Below, in pieces: positions 16,904-25,766 of a stretch of DNA of 43,262 nt. Position 1 is the stretch's first letter. Each line of letters starts with the position of its first letter. Below the pieces are notes generated by a model, which was not told the DNA's origin, did not search any database, and was given only the letters and a program-made list of their open reading frames with translations. A program made the translations under genes and the position numbers. The DNA is taken from assembly GCA_020831535.1 (NCBI GenBank), contig JAFIGF010000112.1, forward strand, positions 1 through 43,262, read 5' to 3'. The stretch is from Opitutales bacterium. Lineage in GTDB: Bacteria > Verrucomicrobiota > Verrucomicrobiia > Opitutales > T3Sed10-336.

Positions 16904-17941
16904 TTACAAAAGGCCGGTTTCTTCGGGGAAGTCGTACCAGAGATTGAAAATCTGCACGGCCTGACCGCCGGCCCCCTTCATGAGGTTGTCCTCGGCACTG
17001 GTGATGACAAAGCGGTTGGTTCGGGGATCATGCGCCGCCGCCATCTCAATGCGGTTGGTCCCGACCACATGAGCCGTATCGGGAGTCTCGGCAGGCCCCA
17101 GGATGGAGACCATGGGTTTGCCCGAGTAAAACTTCTTCCAGGCTTCGTAAAGGGCTTCTAAAGAAGATTCCCCCGCCGGGCTGACAATCGTCGTGGCAAT
17201 GCCCCGGCGCATGGGAGCTAAATGCGGCGAAAACTGCACCACAATTTCCCGGTCCGCAGCCAGACCAAGTTGCTCCTCAATCTCCGAAAGATGACGGTGA
17301 CGGGGAATACCGTACGCCTTGACACTCTCACTGCGCTCGCAGAAAAGAAAATTTTCGGCCAGTTTCTTCCCGGCCCCACTGACGCCGCTGAGGGAATTGA
17401 TGATCAAATCGTCCCCGCTCACGACCCCCTCTTTGACCAATGGAAGCAACGGAAGCAAAATACTGGTGGGATAGCACCCCGGACAGGCGATAAGGTTGGC
17501 CTCCTTCCAAACCGGTGAGGAAACTTCCGGCAGGACATAAGGAGTGGCGGGCAGAAGATCGGGACGCGGATGCGGCTCTCCATAATACTCCTCATACAAC
17601 TCGGGAGAAAACAACCGGAAATCCGCACTCAAATCGATCACCCGTTTGCCCGCCTGCAACAAGGGTTCGGCGAATTCGGCGGAAACCCCATGCGGTAAAG
17701 CCAGAAAAAAAACCTCAACGGGGTTTTCGGGACTCAACAAATTTTCCATATCCGGAGCCACGAAGTTTAGATCACCGGTGTATCCGCGAACTGTCGGCAA
17801 CGCATCGGCAACCTTGCGGCCTGCCATTTTACGCGACGCCGCCAAGACCAAATCCACCCCGGGGTGTCGAGCCAGAAGTTTTACTAAAAGTTCTCCGGAA
17901 TACCCGGAGGCTCCGATGATTCCACATTTGATTGTTTTCAC
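16904..17941 (-). CDS. argC: N-acetyl-gamma-glutamyl-phosphate reductase
   Basis: Third step of arginine synthesis, reducing N-acetylglutamyl phosphate to the semialdehyde with NADPH. I choose a GTG start at 17941 (345 residues, the family's usual length), opening MKTIKCGIIGASGYSGELL with the NADP motif GASGYSG (10-16). A frame reaching 18001 exists but its 20 extra residues have no family likeness. Catalytic Cys156 lies in CPGCYPTS, and the PRHRHLSEIEEQLG and GVSGAGKKL blocks are present. No other arg gene is next to it. Neither start has a strong ribosome binding site, so the start is the uncertain part. Confidence 0.93.
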   Translation of the reverse strand: MKTIKCGIIGASGYSGELLVKLLARHPGVDLVLAASRKMAGRKVADALPTVRGYTGDLNFVAPDMENLLSPENPVEVFFLALPHGVSAEFAEPLLQAGKRVIDLSADFRLFSPELYEEYYGEPHPRPDLLPATPYVLPEVSSPVWKEANLIACPGCYPTSILLPLLPLVKEGVVSGDDLIINSLSGVSGAGKKLAENFLFCERSESVKAYGIPRHRHLSEIEEQLGLAADREIVVQFSPHLAPMRRGIATTIVSPAGESSLEALYEAWKKFYSGKPMVSILGPAETPDTAHVVGTNRIEMAAAHDPRTNRFVITSAEDNLMKGAGGQAVQIFNLWYDFPEETGLL

Positions 17942-18045
17942 GAAAAGGATCTTACACGAATGAGTGAGGCGTACAGCCAGTCCAAAGAACCAGCTAAACA
18001 AGCATTAGCCTTTCAATATAAACGTTTTCGGCACCTTCCCCAAGC

Positions 18046-18075
18046 AAAAAAGCCGCCCTCCCGAAGGAGGACGGC
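18046..18075 (-). terminator. Terminator of rplM-rpsI
   Basis: On the minus strand, GCCGTCCTCC, loop TTCG, GGAGGGCGGC, then six T. A stable GC-rich stem with a tetraloop, 26 bp after the rpsI stop. Confidence 0.93.
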
Positions 18076-18101
18076 CTGGATGAGGGGAAAGTCGATAAAA
18101 C

Positions 18102-18509
18102 TTAACGCTTGGAGAACTGGAAGCGCTTGCGGGCTCCGGGTTGTCCGGGTTTCTTGCGCTCACGCTCGCGGGGATCGCGACGCAGCAATCCGTCCTTCTT
18201 AAGGGCTCCGCGAAGTTCCGGATCCAGCTTTAAAAGCGCACGGGCCACGCCCAGCGAAGCGGCCGAGGCTTGGCCATGGGGGCCACCGCCATTGACCAAA
18301 ATACGCAGGGAAATATCACCTTTTTTCTCGGCAACTTCCAAAGGACGTAAAACGGTTTTTTGCAGCAGTTCGGTAGGAAAAAATTCCTCGAAAGGTTTGT
18401 TGTTAACCGTGATTTCAGCACCTCCCGGAGAAAGGCGAACACGGGAGGTCGCAGTTTTGCGACGACCAACGGCAGTTAAAACAGTAGCGGTTTCAGCAGT
18501 ATCACTCAT
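18102..18509 (-). CDS. rpsI: 30S ribosomal protein S9 (uS9)
   Basis: A 135-residue S9. After a short variable N terminus come AVGRRKTATSRVRL and GGGPHGQASAASLGVARALL. The basic tail ends KRFQFSKR, the segment that reaches the P-site tRNA on the small subunit. It follows rplM by 18 bp, the conserved L13-S9 pair, and ends at a strong terminator. Confidence 0.98.
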   Translation of the reverse strand: MSDTAETATVLTAVGRRKTATSRVRLSPGGAEITVNNKPFEEFFPTELLQKTVLRPLEVAEKKGDISLRILVNGGGPHGQASAASLGVARALLKLDPELRGALKKDGLLRRDPRERERKKPGQPGARKRFQFSKR

Positions 18510-18527
18510 AGGACGAAAATTATTTGT

Positions 18528-18956
18528 TTAGAGGGAGAGGGCTTCCGGCTCCTGAGCTTCATGGGGATGCTCACTGCCGCCGTAAACTTTCAGTTTTTTA
18601 AGCATTTGACGAGCCAGACGATTCTTGGGAAGCATTCCCTTAACCGCATGTTCGATGATGAAAGCCGGATTTTTCTCACGGTATTCCGCAACGGAACGGT
18701 AGGATTCGCCACCGACATACCCGCTGAAGAACATGTATTCCTTTTGCGAATCCTTTTTGCCGGTCAGACGGATCTTTTCCGCATTGATGACGATGACAAA
18801 ATCACCCGTGTCCACATGCGGCGTATAAATAGGCCGGTGACGACCGCGCAAAATATTGGCAATCTTCACCGATAGGCGTCCAAGCACTTGGTCTGTCGCA
18901 TCGACAATGTACCATTTTGGCTGGGTGGTTTCTTTCTTGGCTAAAGTACTTTTCAT
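18528..18956 (-). CDS. rplM: 50S ribosomal protein L13 (uL13)
   Basis: A 142-residue L13, an early assembly protein of the large subunit. Opening KWYIVDATDQVLGRLSVKIA, then LRGRHRPIYTPHVDTGDFVI, and VKGMLPKNRLARQMLKKLKV are all typical. First gene of the rplM-rpsI operon. In many bacteria L13 controls this operon through its leader; the 135 bp upstream is AT-rich and I could not recognise a specific leader structure. Confidence 0.98.
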   Translation of the reverse strand: MKSTLAKKETTQPKWYIVDATDQVLGRLSVKIANILRGRHRPIYTPHVDTGDFVIVINAEKIRLTGKKDSQKEYMFFSGYVGGESYRSVAEYREKNPAFIIEHAVKGMLPKNRLARQMLKKLKVYGGSEHPHEAQEPEALSL

Positions 18957-19091
18957 TGGAAAAAAGGATGAAAGTGAAGAATTCCCCCGACGCTGTCAAA
19001 CATGAAAAAAAGCCAATTGCAAAAAAAGCGAGAGAACCTGACTTTATTCTTGCCGCTTCACTGGTTTTTATTCTACCGTGATGGCTTCATT

Positions 19092-19166
19092 GCACCCATA
19101 GTTCAATGGATAGAACATCGGCCTCCGGAGCCGAAGATTTGGGTTCGACTCCCGATGGGTGTACCA
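19092..19166 (+). tRNA. tRNA-Arg (anticodon CCG)
   Basis: A 75-nt cloverleaf. Acceptor GCACCCA pairs with TGGGTGT (one G-U pair), the D arm is GTTC/GAAC, the anticodon stem TCGGC/GCCGA has loop CTCCGGA, and the T loop is TTCGACT. Anticodon CCG reads the Arg codon CGG. The discriminator is A and CCA is encoded. Its acceptor stem is close to that of the tRNA-Arg(ACG) at 9057. Confidence 0.96.
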
Positions 19167-19187
19167 TTTTCGCTATTTCATAAGCAC

Positions 19188-19222
19188 AAAAAAAACCGCC
19201 GGGTTTCCCGGGCGGTTTTTTT
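19188..19222. terminator. Bidirectional terminator between tRNA-Arg(CCG) and hsp20
   Basis: Stem CCGCCGGG/CCCGGGCGG with loop TTT, flanked by eight A on the left and seven T on the right. It can stop both the plus-strand tRNA transcript and the minus-strand small heat-shock gene that ends at 19244. Confidence 0.9.
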
Positions 19223-19243
19223 GCTTTCGTCGATGGACCGTCT

Positions 19244-19645
19244 TTAGCCTGCCTGAACCTTGATCTTCTGCGGACGGGCCGGTGCACTCTTGGGCAGGAG
19301 TACGGAAAGAACTCCATTGCGGACGCGGGCCTCGATTTTCTCCTGATCGATTTCGTCGGTAATGGTAAAGGAGCGTTCGAAGTCTCCCGCGACATACTCC
19401 CGCATCCAAGCCGTTCCTTCGGCATGGACATCCTTAGCCGTTTCCGCACGAATGGTGAGAACTCCGTTTTCCAGAGTAATCTCGGTATTCGCCTCGGTGG
19501 CTCCGGGCACATCGGCTTCCAGCAGAAGCGCATCATCCCTTTCCACGATGTCTACCGCAGGCGCAAAGACGGTGCGGTTTTTGGTTCGCTCGACCTTTTG
19601 CGGAGTCGATTCGGGTTTCGTTGCAACTTGTGTTTCTTTGCTCAT
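19244..19645 (-). CDS. Hsp20/alpha-crystallin family small heat-shock protein
   Basis: A 133-residue small chaperone. The alpha-crystallin domain spans about 27-125: PAVDIVERDDALLLEADVPG opens it, then ENGVLTIRAE, and VRNGVLSVLLPKSAPA closes it with the G-V-L motif before a basic C-terminal tail. These proteins hold unfolding proteins in large oligomers for later refolding. Its ribosome binding site is excellent (AAAGGAGGT, 6 nt before the ATG). It follows a second hsp20 gene by about 80 bp and probably shares its transcript. Confidence 0.93.
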   Translation of the reverse strand: MSKETQVATKPESTPQKVERTKNRTVFAPAVDIVERDDALLLEADVPGATEANTEITLENGVLTIRAETAKDVHAEGTAWMREYVAGDFERSFTITDEIDQEKIEARVRNGVLSVLLPKSAPARPQKIKVQAG

Positions 19646-19726
19646 CGTTGACCTCCTTTGTTTGAGATTGGTGGTTGGCTCCCCTCCTCCCCCGGAGTCG
19701 CCTCTCCGGAAGAGGAAAGGATTCGT

Positions 19727-20170
19727 TTAGTTCTTAATCGCGATCCGACGCGGCTTCTCCGCTTCCGCGCGAGGCAGAGTCAGGTGAAGAAGTCCGTTCT
19801 GCAAGCGGGCTTCGACCTTCTCCGTATCGACACTATAGGGAAGCTCCACAATCCGGGTGAACTTTCCATAGCGCCGTTCCCTCCGGTGCCAGGTATCCTC
19901 ATCCTTGGGCTCGGGAGCTTTACGCTCGCCCTTCAGGGTAAGGGTGTCGCCTTCCACCGAGATTTCAAAATCCTCGGCACTCAGTCCTGGCAACTCCGCC
20001 GTTACGGTCATCACCTCGTCGTTCGTACTGATGTTCAGAGCGGGGAAAGCTTCGCTTTGGAAGTTCGGATCGAACCGCTCAAACATCTCGTCGAAGAGCC
20101 GATGGAAGGGGGTTTCACTTCCCAAGGGGCTCCAGCGATTCATAGTGGGTCTATTGGTTCGTAAGATCAT
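19727..20170 (-). CDS. Hsp20/alpha-crystallin family small heat-shock protein
   Basis: A second, different Hsp20 (147 residues from the ATG at 20170). Two start codons lie close together at 20176 and 20170; the AAAGGAG sequence is 7 nt before the second but only 1 nt before the first, so I prefer the second. The N-terminal arm PFHRLFDEMFERF is the usual oligomer contact. The alpha-crystallin domain runs from PALNISTNDEVMTVTAELPG to RLQNGLLHLTLPRAE. It has the more classical class A shape, while the downstream copy has a shorter arm. About 300 bp upstream are free of genes. I saw no CIRCE-type operator there. Confidence 0.93.
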   Translation of the reverse strand: MILRTNRPTMNRWSPLGSETPFHRLFDEMFERFDPNFQSEAFPALNISTNDEVMTVTAELPGLSAEDFEISVEGDTLTLKGERKAPEPKDEDTWHRRERRYGKFTRIVELPYSVDTEKVEARLQNGLLHLTLPRAEAEKPRRIAIKN

Positions 20171-20333
20171 GGTCATTCTCCTTTCGTTTTAAGGGTTTAT
20201 GGTTGATGGGTTTCAGCCCAACCGGGCGAAAAGACCTTCACTTTTGAGTATTGCATAAAGCATACCGATTGCCGCACCCCGGATACGCAGCCGTTTATGT
20301 TTCGCAAGTTACTTTATTATAATATCTTACAAC

Positions 20334-20373
20334 AAAAAAAGAAGCACCCCGAGGAGCCTATAGCAAAGGGTGC
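20334..20373 (-). terminator. Probable terminator of the GspB-like gene
   Basis: On the minus strand, GCACCC, a 17-nt loop that can partly pair, GGGGTGC, then TTC and seven T. It lies about 95 bp past the stop at 20467. The loop is large, so stability is moderate. Confidence 0.55.
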
Positions 20374-20466
20374 ACGGGTCATTATGACACACTTGAAGCC
20401 ACAAAGTGTTACCCGTTTTCCCAGCAGCGAAAATCAATTCCCTCGGGCCCTCCCGAGAGGAACATT

Positions 20467-21051
20467 CTAGAGCCGATGACGGTATTCTGCGCCGTGCCGA
20501 TCCTTAAAAACTACGACCCCACCATCAACTTCGACCACGCGCAGGGAGTCCCCAAAATGAACTTCCTCCTGCAATCCGTAAAATCGGCCATTGATAATGA
20601 CCCGGCTATTTTCACCCGCCTCGCGGGCCGTAATACTGGCCCTCCGCAAATAATCTTCAACTTCACGGTCCCGCTCTGGTCGCGGGGCCTCCGCAGTTTC
20701 TTCCTCCTGCGCCTCCTCTGAGGCCGAAGGATCTTCTTTCGATGCTGACCGATCCTCCGCCGGAACCTCCGTAACCATGGCAGGTTTTTCCACCTCCGGC
20801 GTTGTTTCGTTGACCGAGGCAACGCTCTCCTCCGAGTCCGCAGCGACCATCCGCCAAACCTGCCAGCCTCCCAAGCCAATAAGGGCTACCAACAGGACCG
20901 AAACCGCAAAGACCATCAGGATGGCTTTCCCGGGAGCACTGGGCGACGGTCGGGGCGAGGGCACCGCAGAAAGCTTGTCCGCCGGGGGAGGCGCACCTTC
21001 TGTTTGTTGCCGCTGCTGGGCTTTTTTCAGCGCATCATTTATGAGACTCAT
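20467..21051 (-). CDS. GspB-like membrane protein (MSLINDALKK family)
   Basis: A 194-residue protein with the hallmark opening MSLINDALKKAQQRQ, seen in GspB/ExeB-type accessory proteins of type II secretion and in related proteins. A Pro-rich segment (21-40) leads to one membrane helix (44-66). A long Glu/Ala-rich linker (about 70-130) follows, then a small C-terminal domain, SRVIINGRFYGLQEEVHFGD and RVVEVDGGVVVFKDRHGAEY. That domain resembles the GspB C-terminal domain, which contacts the secretin. It may help the secretion system to which the lone pilin-like proteins belong, but no secretin or Gsp genes are here. Its start codon lies 3 bp past the U-tract of the leuCD terminator. Confidence 0.65.
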   Translation of the reverse strand: MSLINDALKKAQQRQQTEGAPPPADKLSAVPSPRPSPSAPGKAILMVFAVSVLLVALIGLGGWQVWRMVAADSEESVASVNETTPEVEKPAMVTEVPAEDRSASKEDPSASEEAQEEETAEAPRPERDREVEDYLRRASITAREAGENSRVIINGRFYGLQEEVHFGDSLRVVEVDGGVVVFKDRHGAEYRHRL

Positions 21052-21054
21052 AGG

Positions 21055-21087
21055 AAAGAAAACCCCTCTCCTTTAAAGGGAAAGGGG
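21055..21087 (-). terminator. Terminator after leuD, overlapping the leader of the GspB-like gene
   Basis: On the minus strand, CCCCTTTCC, loop CTTTAAA, GGAGAGGGG (nine pairs, one G-U), then TTTTCTTTC. It lies 39 bp after the leuD stop. The right arm contains AAAGGAG and GAGAGGGG, the only ribosome-binding-like sequence before the GspB-like ATG at 21051, so hairpin formation would both end transcription and hide that site. Confidence 0.85.
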
Positions 21088-21126
21088 CTTATAGGCAAAA
21101 GAAATTTCCAAACGCCAGCAATAGGC

Positions 21127-21723
21127 TTAGACATATTCCAGTTCGTCACCCTTCTTTTTGACTTCCTCCGCCCCTTCCAGAAGCTCGGCTATCGGATCCC
21201 ATTTGCCCTCGACCAAAGCCCGCTTGGCGGAATCCCGAACTTCCGCAGGAAACGTTTGGCCCCCTACCAGAACTTTTTCGTTCACCACATCCAGGACAAT
21301 CTCAGTCTTTGGATCTGCTTCAATCAAGGCCGCCATGGCTTTGATATCCTTTGATGAACAAGAGAAGCAGGGAATTCCCAGAGTCGTTGAGTTCCCGAAG
21401 AAAATCTCCGCATAGCTCTCTGCAATGATTCCACGATAACCTGCCTTGTGAAGGGACTGCGGTGCGTGTTCGCGGGAACTGCCACAGCCGAAATTGGAAC
21501 CGCTGAGCAAAATAGTGGCCTCGGCAAAACGAGGGTCATTCAAAACATGTTTTTTATCGGTCCCATCTTCGTTTTTGCGCACATCATAGAAGACAAACTC
21601 CCCCAAGCCATCAAAAGTGATGCACTTCATAAAGCGAGCCGGAATAATGCGGTCGGTATCGATATCGTCGCCCGCGACATAAACGCCCCGGCCGGTTACT
21701 TTGGTGATTTTTTCTAAAGCCAT
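21127..21723 (-). CDS. leuD: 3-isopropylmalate dehydratase small subunit
   Basis: A 198-residue LeuD from the ATG at 21723. A longer frame to 21822 runs back into leuC and adds only unrelated residues. With LeuC it forms the isomerase of leucine synthesis. Family marks: DDIDTDRIIPARFMK, then the swivel-domain loop GSNFGCGSSREHAPQSL, then AESYAEIFFGNSTTLGIP. It follows leuC by 22 bp and ends 39 bp before a clear terminator. Confidence 0.97.
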   Translation of the reverse strand: MALEKITKVTGRGVYVAGDDIDTDRIIPARFMKCITFDGLGEFVFYDVRKNEDGTDKKHVLNDPRFAEATILLSGSNFGCGSSREHAPQSLHKAGYRGIIAESYAEIFFGNSTTLGIPCFSCSSKDIKAMAALIEADPKTEIVLDVVNEKVLVGGQTFPAEVRDSAKRALVEGKWDPIAELLEGAEEVKKKGDELEYV

Positions 21724-21745
21724 AATGAAAATAGATAGGTAAGGA

Positions 21746-23170
21746 TTATACGGCCACGGCGGAAGATACCCCAAAGACCTCGCGGGCATCGCTGACTTCT
21801 CCGGTAACGGCAGCGGCGGCAACCATCAGCGGACTCATCAATACGGTTCGTCCCACCGGACTGCCTTGGCGGCCCTTGAAATTACGGTTGCTGGAACTGG
21901 CACAGAGCTGATCGCCGATCAACTTGTCCGGATTCATCGCCAAGCACATGGAACAACCCGCCCCACGCCATTCAAAGCCGGCTTCGCGAAACACCTCATC
22001 GATGCCTGCCGCCTCACAAAGCTTAGCCACTCCCTGCGAACCTGGCACCGCAATGGCCTTGATTCCGGGAGCCACTTTGCGACCTTTCAAATAATTGGCG
22101 ACCTCCTGAAAATCGGAAAAACGACCGTTCGTGCAACTCCCCAAAAAAGCCACATCAATCGGTGTTCCCTTGATGGGCGCACCGGGCTGCAGTTTCATGT
22201 ACTCCAACGCTTCCTCAATGCTGGCTTTTTCGACCTCATCGGCCTTTTCCGGATCGGGAATCGTCTCATCAATCGCAATGCCTTGCCCCGGGGTGATTCC
22301 CCAGGTCACCGTCGGCGGGATATCCTCGCCACGGATATTGACCACATCGTCATACTCGCAATCAGGATCCGAAGCGATCGCTTTCCAGCGCTCAACAGCT
22401 TTATCCCATTCAGCTCCCTTCGGAACGTAAGGACGTCCTTTCAAAAACTCAAAAGTGGTTTCGTCCGGGTTGACATAGCCTGCACGGGCACCGCCCTCGA
22501 TGGACATATTGCAGACCGTCATACGCTCTTCCATGGTGAAACGGTCAAAAACCTCGCCACCATATTCATAGGCAAAACCGGTTCCCCCTTTGACGCCCAA
22601 CTTGCGGATAATATGCAGAATGACATCTTTTGAATAAACGCCCGGACGAAGTTCGCCGTCGACATTGATGCGGCGTACCTTAAGTTTCCCCATCGCCAAA
22701 GTCTGGGTCGCCAGCACATCCCGCACCTGGCTGGTGCCAATGCCAAAGGCAATGGCTCCAAAAGCTCCGTGCGTGGAAGTATGGGAATCCCCACAGGCAA
22801 TCGTCGTTCCCGGCTGGGTAATTCCCTGCTCAGGACCCACCACGTGCACGATTCCCTGCTTGCCCGAGGCGAGGTCAAAATAGGTAACCCCGAACTCCTC
22901 GGCATTGCGCTTCAGCTCCTTTATCATCGCATCGGCCAAAGGATCCGCAAAGGGCTCGGTAAATTGGTCCGTCGGCACAATATGATCAACCGTGGCGAAG
23001 GTCCGCTTGGGAAAAAGCACTGGCAAGGACAACTCGCGAAGCATCCCAAATGCCTGTGGGCTGGTGACCTCATGAATCAAATGAGTCCCGATAAATAATT
23101 GTGTTTGTCCATTCGAAAGCTCGCGAACAGCGTGCTTTTCCCAGACTTTTTCATATAATGACTTGGCCAT
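21746..23170 (-). CDS. leuC: 3-isopropylmalate dehydratase large subunit
   Basis: A 474-residue LeuC from the ATG at 23170. Aconitase fold carrying a [4Fe-4S] cluster. The three cluster ligands are visible: Cys346 in [11 protein letters not shown], and Cys406 and Cys409 in [13 protein letters not shown]. Also present are [20 protein letters not shown] (128-147) and the N-terminal [17 protein letters not shown]. First gene of leuC-leuD. Its start faces a plus-strand gene across 152 bp, so promoters for both directions should be there. No leucine-rich leader peptide was recognised. Confidence 0.97.
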   Translation of the reverse strand: MAKSLYEKVWEKHAVRELSNGQTQLFIGTHLIHEVTSPQAFGMLRELSLPVLFPKRTFATVDHIVPTDQFTEPFADPLADAMIKELKRNAEEFGVTYFDLASGKQGIVHVVGPEQGITQPGTTIACGDSHTSTHGAFGAIAFGIGTSQVRDVLATQTLAMGKLKVRRINVDGELRPGVYSKDVILHIIRKLGVKGGTGFAYEYGGEVFDRFTMEERMTVCNMSIEGGARAGYVNPDETTFEFLKGRPYVPKGAEWDKAVERWKAIASDPDCEYDDVVNIRGEDIPPTVTWGITPGQGIAIDETIPDPEKADEVEKASIEEALEYMKLQPGAPIKGTPIDVAFLGSCTNGRFSDFQEVANYLKGRKVAPGIKAIAVPGSQGVAKLCEAAGIDEVFREAGFEWRGAGCSMCLAMNPDKLIGDQLCASSSNRNFKGRQGSPVGRTVLMSPLMVAAAAVTGEVSDAREVFGVSSAVAV

Positions 23171-23322
23171 AGTTGATAATCCGCGGTGTGCTAGTGGAAA
23201 CAAAGAATGCCTCAGGGCTTACAAACGAACAGAAAACCTTAGCACTTCGAGTCCAATCTTGGCAACCAAGAATTCTCATTCGTCATTGCCCCCAGCCGAA
23301 AAATCACTCATTCTCTTGAGGT

Positions 23323-24204
23323 ATGAATCGAATTTCAACTTTACTTCTTTCTTTTTCACTACTGCACTTGCCCATCGCTTTACATGGCGATGATGTCACT
23401 TTGGGCGGGAAAACACCCCTCCTCGTACACTTGGAAGCCGATAGCAATTCCAACATCCTGGCAACCCTTTCCCCTGCTGAAGACGTTTGGACGATCAAGA
23501 CTGGGATTCCCCTTGACGATGATCTCCGTAACACAGGCTGGCGCGCGATTGAATTCACGCATCCCATTTTGGCTTGGGCTCTTTCGGAAAATTTGACCAA
23601 AGATCTTGAGCTTCGTCCGGAAACCCCCATTTTCGCCGAACCCGAAGCCTCCGTCGAAAACATGCTCACAGTCCTAGAGGATCCTGAAGAAGCAAGCGTT
23701 CTCCGGGAGGAAAATAGCTGGGTTCGAGTCCGGGTGACCACCAGTCTCATTGGGTTTGCCCAACGAGACGAGTGGGTTTCCGCGCCGGAACCAGAATTAC
23801 CTTTAACAGAACCTGAGGAAGAGCCAACACCGCAGGAGGAAGAACTGCCCTTGGAGGAAATGTCGGATGTTTCCTCGCCTGAAGCCTCTCCTTCGTCCCC
23901 ACCGACAACCACCCGACCACAGCGCACTCTAGAAACTGCGGACGGCAAAACGGTCAAAGGAACGATGCGCTTCTATGAGGGTTTTCTGGGCCAAAATGGC
24001 GGATTTTTTAGACGTCATCCAGAATATCCCTTTTCCCTGACAAACGAACGTGGTCGGCGACTGGCCGATTTGGACACCAGCAATCTTCTTCTTACCACGA
24101 GACTGGAAAACCACGTAGGGCGCGAAATCGCCGTGCAGGGCATTCTTATAGACGACGAACGCAAAGTACCGGTCCTCGTTCTCGAAACTCTGCACTTGCC
24201 CTGA
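23323..24204 (+). CDS. Exported protein with SH3-like region, function unknown
   Basis: A 293-residue protein with a signal peptide (MNRISTLLLSFSLLHLPIAL, cut near 21-23). The first half holds two stretches that look like bacterial SH3 repeats: LLVHLEADSNSNILATLSP, then TVLEDPEEASVLREENSWVRV with GFAQRDEWV. A Pro/Glu-rich linker (about 155-200) leads to a C-terminal domain of about 90 residues that looks beta-rich (GREIAVQGILIDDERKVPVL), perhaps an OB-like fold. It should lie in the periplasm or at the wall. I do not recognise a named family. It is 30 bp upstream of folD. Confidence 0.7.
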   Translation: MNRISTLLLSFSLLHLPIALHGDDVTLGGKTPLLVHLEADSNSNILATLSPAEDVWTIKTGIPLDDDLRNTGWRAIEFTHPILAWALSENLTKDLELRPETPIFAEPEASVENMLTVLEDPEEASVLREENSWVRVRVTTSLIGFAQRDEWVSAPEPELPLTEPEEEPTPQEEELPLEEMSDVSSPEASPSSPPTTTRPQRTLETADGKTVKGTMRFYEGFLGQNGGFFRRHPEYPFSLTNERGRRLADLDTSNLLLTTRLENHVGREIAVQGILIDDERKVPVLVLETLHLP

Positions 24205-24234
24205 ACAGAGCGCCCTATTTAGGTATTTGAAATT

Positions 24235-25113
24235 ATGGAATTGATTCACGGAAACGCCATTGCTGAGCAAATCATCACCGAATTGACAAAAGAGGTTTCC
24301 TCTCTCTCGGGGCCCCGTCCATGCGTCGCCTTCATCCGGGTCGGCGAAGACCCCGCCTCGGTTTCCTACGTTAGAAAAAAAGAAAAAACCGCTGCTAAGA
24401 TCGGCATTGAAAGCCGATTGCTGGTTTTCCCGGAAGCGATCGGCCAAAAAGAACTTTTTCAGGAAATCGACCGCCTGAATGAAGACCCTTCGGTGAACGG
24501 CATCCTCATTCAAGCCCCCCTCCCCTCGCAAATCGTCGAGAAAGAAGCGTTCCGAAGGGTTCGCCCGGAAAAGGATGTGGATGGTTTCCATACCTGGAAT
24601 CTCGGGCTCCTTTGCCAGGAGGAGAAAGAAGGCTTTGTGGCCTGCACGCCCGCTGGCGTTATTGAACTGCTCAAAAGGACCGGTATCGTCCTCCGAGGGA
24701 AAAGGCTGGTGGTAGTTGGTCGCAGCCTTATCGTCGGGAAACCCCTGGCCCTCCTAGGCATGGCCAAGGGTGAGTTTGGCGATGCCACCGTTACGGTATG
24801 CCATTCCCGTACTCCTGATTTGGCCGGAACAGTCCGCCAAGCCGACATCATTGTTGCCGCCATCGGCCGAGCCCATTTCATCACTGCGGATATGGTTAAA
24901 GAAGGTGCCGTGGTCATCGATGTCGGCATCAATCGAATCCCAGACGATTCCCGCAAAAGTGGCTATCGCCTGGTCGGTGATGTTGATTTCGAAAACGTCT
25001 CACCACGCTCCTCTTACATCACTCCGGTGCCTGGCGGGGTTGGCCCCATGACCGTGGCCATGCTGATGAAAAACACTTTAAAGGCCTACCGCCGCCAAAT
25101 TTCAGATGTCTGA
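24235..25113 (+). CDS. folD: Bifunctional methylene-THF dehydrogenase / methenyl-THF cyclohydrolase
   Basis: A 292-residue FolD. It turns 5,10-methylene-THF into 10-formyl-THF in two steps, feeding purine synthesis (purN is in this window) and formyl-Met-tRNA. Catalytic Tyr45 and Lys49 lie in [17 protein letters not shown]. The NADP region is [20 protein letters not shown], and the C-terminal signature is [19 protein letters not shown]. The stop overlaps the start of the RDD-family gene by 8 bp. Confidence 0.97.
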   Translation: MELIHGNAIAEQIITELTKEVSSLSGPRPCVAFIRVGEDPASVSYVRKKEKTAAKIGIESRLLVFPEAIGQKELFQEIDRLNEDPSVNGILIQAPLPSQIVEKEAFRRVRPEKDVDGFHTWNLGLLCQEEKEGFVACTPAGVIELLKRTGIVLRGKRLVVVGRSLIVGKPLALLGMAKGEFGDATVTVCHSRTPDLAGTVRQADIIVAAIGRAHFITADMVKEGAVVIDVGINRIPDDSRKSGYRLVGDVDFENVSPRSSYITPVPGGVGPMTVAMLMKNTLKAYRRQISDV

Positions 25114-25762
25114 GCAAAGCTTTCACCAAACTCCTGGGGAACCGGTAAACGCCGCCTCCCCCTCTTTGGAGCCCGCCCCACTTTTGCCACGATTTTCCGC
25201 CTTTTGCGCGGACATGTGTGTGATTATATTTCTGTTCATCACGGTACTCTACGTGGTTTTGCCCCGTATGTATCCCACCGAGAGTCAGGCCCTGCAGGAG
25301 TATCAGGAAGAAGTTGCCCAACATAATGAGGAAGCCCAGCGAGCCAACCAGCGCGGGGAAGACCCCCCGCCTCCGCCAGAACCCAACGAAGATGTCCTGC
25401 GTTACGGAAACATCTTACACATGTCCCTACTGGGGATCATTTTCCTCTATTTTTTCCTCGGTGAAAAACTTTCCCGGGGCAGCTCTCCGGGCAAAATGCT
25501 CTTCCGCCTGAAAGTTGTTCTACAAGCTGCCCCCCACCGTCCCCTGCCGGGAATTGTCTCCGCCCTGCGGGCACTCACCAAAACAGCTTTCTTTATTGTT
25601 CCACCCCTTCTCGTCCTTTTTGCCTTTGTGTTTTTCCAACCACAACGCCGGGGCCTGCATGATTTGCTCGCACGAACCATTCTGATGAGAACCATGCCGC
25701 CCGAGCCCTCTGCACCGGAACCACCTCACGACCCCGCAGAACCCCCTCTGCGAACACCTTAA
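25106..25762 (+). CDS. RDD family membrane protein
   Basis: A 218-residue protein with the RDD pattern: an Arg-Asp pair in the first helix ([19 protein letters not shown]), a [14 protein letters not shown] loop, and [13 protein letters not shown] near the end. About three membrane helices (about 32-52, 106-122, 155-178). A hydrophilic stretch of charged and Pro residues (60-100) is inserted between the first two. The family's role is unclear; some members work as Na+/H+ exchange proteins. It is translationally coupled to folD and 4 bp ahead of the kinase gene. Confidence 0.85.
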   Translation: MSEQSFHQTPGEPVNAASPSLEPAPLLPRFSAFCADMCVIIFLFITVLYVVLPRMYPTESQALQEYQEEVAQHNEEAQRANQRGEDPPPPPEPNEDVLRYGNILHMSLLGIIFLYFFLGEKLSRGSSPGKMLFRLKVVLQAAPHRPLPGIVSALRALTKTAFFIVPPLLVLFAFVFFQPQRRGLHDLLARTILMRTMPPEPSAPEPPHDPAEPPLRTP

Positions 25763-25766
25763 CCCT

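Noticed and set aside
18957..19091. L13-binding leader upstream of rplM
   Set aside because: The region is AT-rich and I could not draw a convincing structure like the known ones.
9057..19166. The two tRNA-Arg genes as integration sites of a mobile element
   Set aside because: No integrase gene or direct repeat of the tRNA 3' end was seen near either; both are followed by ordinary terminators.
20248..20265. GTATTGCATAAAGCATAC upstream of the Hsp20 genes as a heat-shock operator
   Set aside because: An imperfect short palindrome that does not match CIRCE or another operator that I know; only one copy seen.
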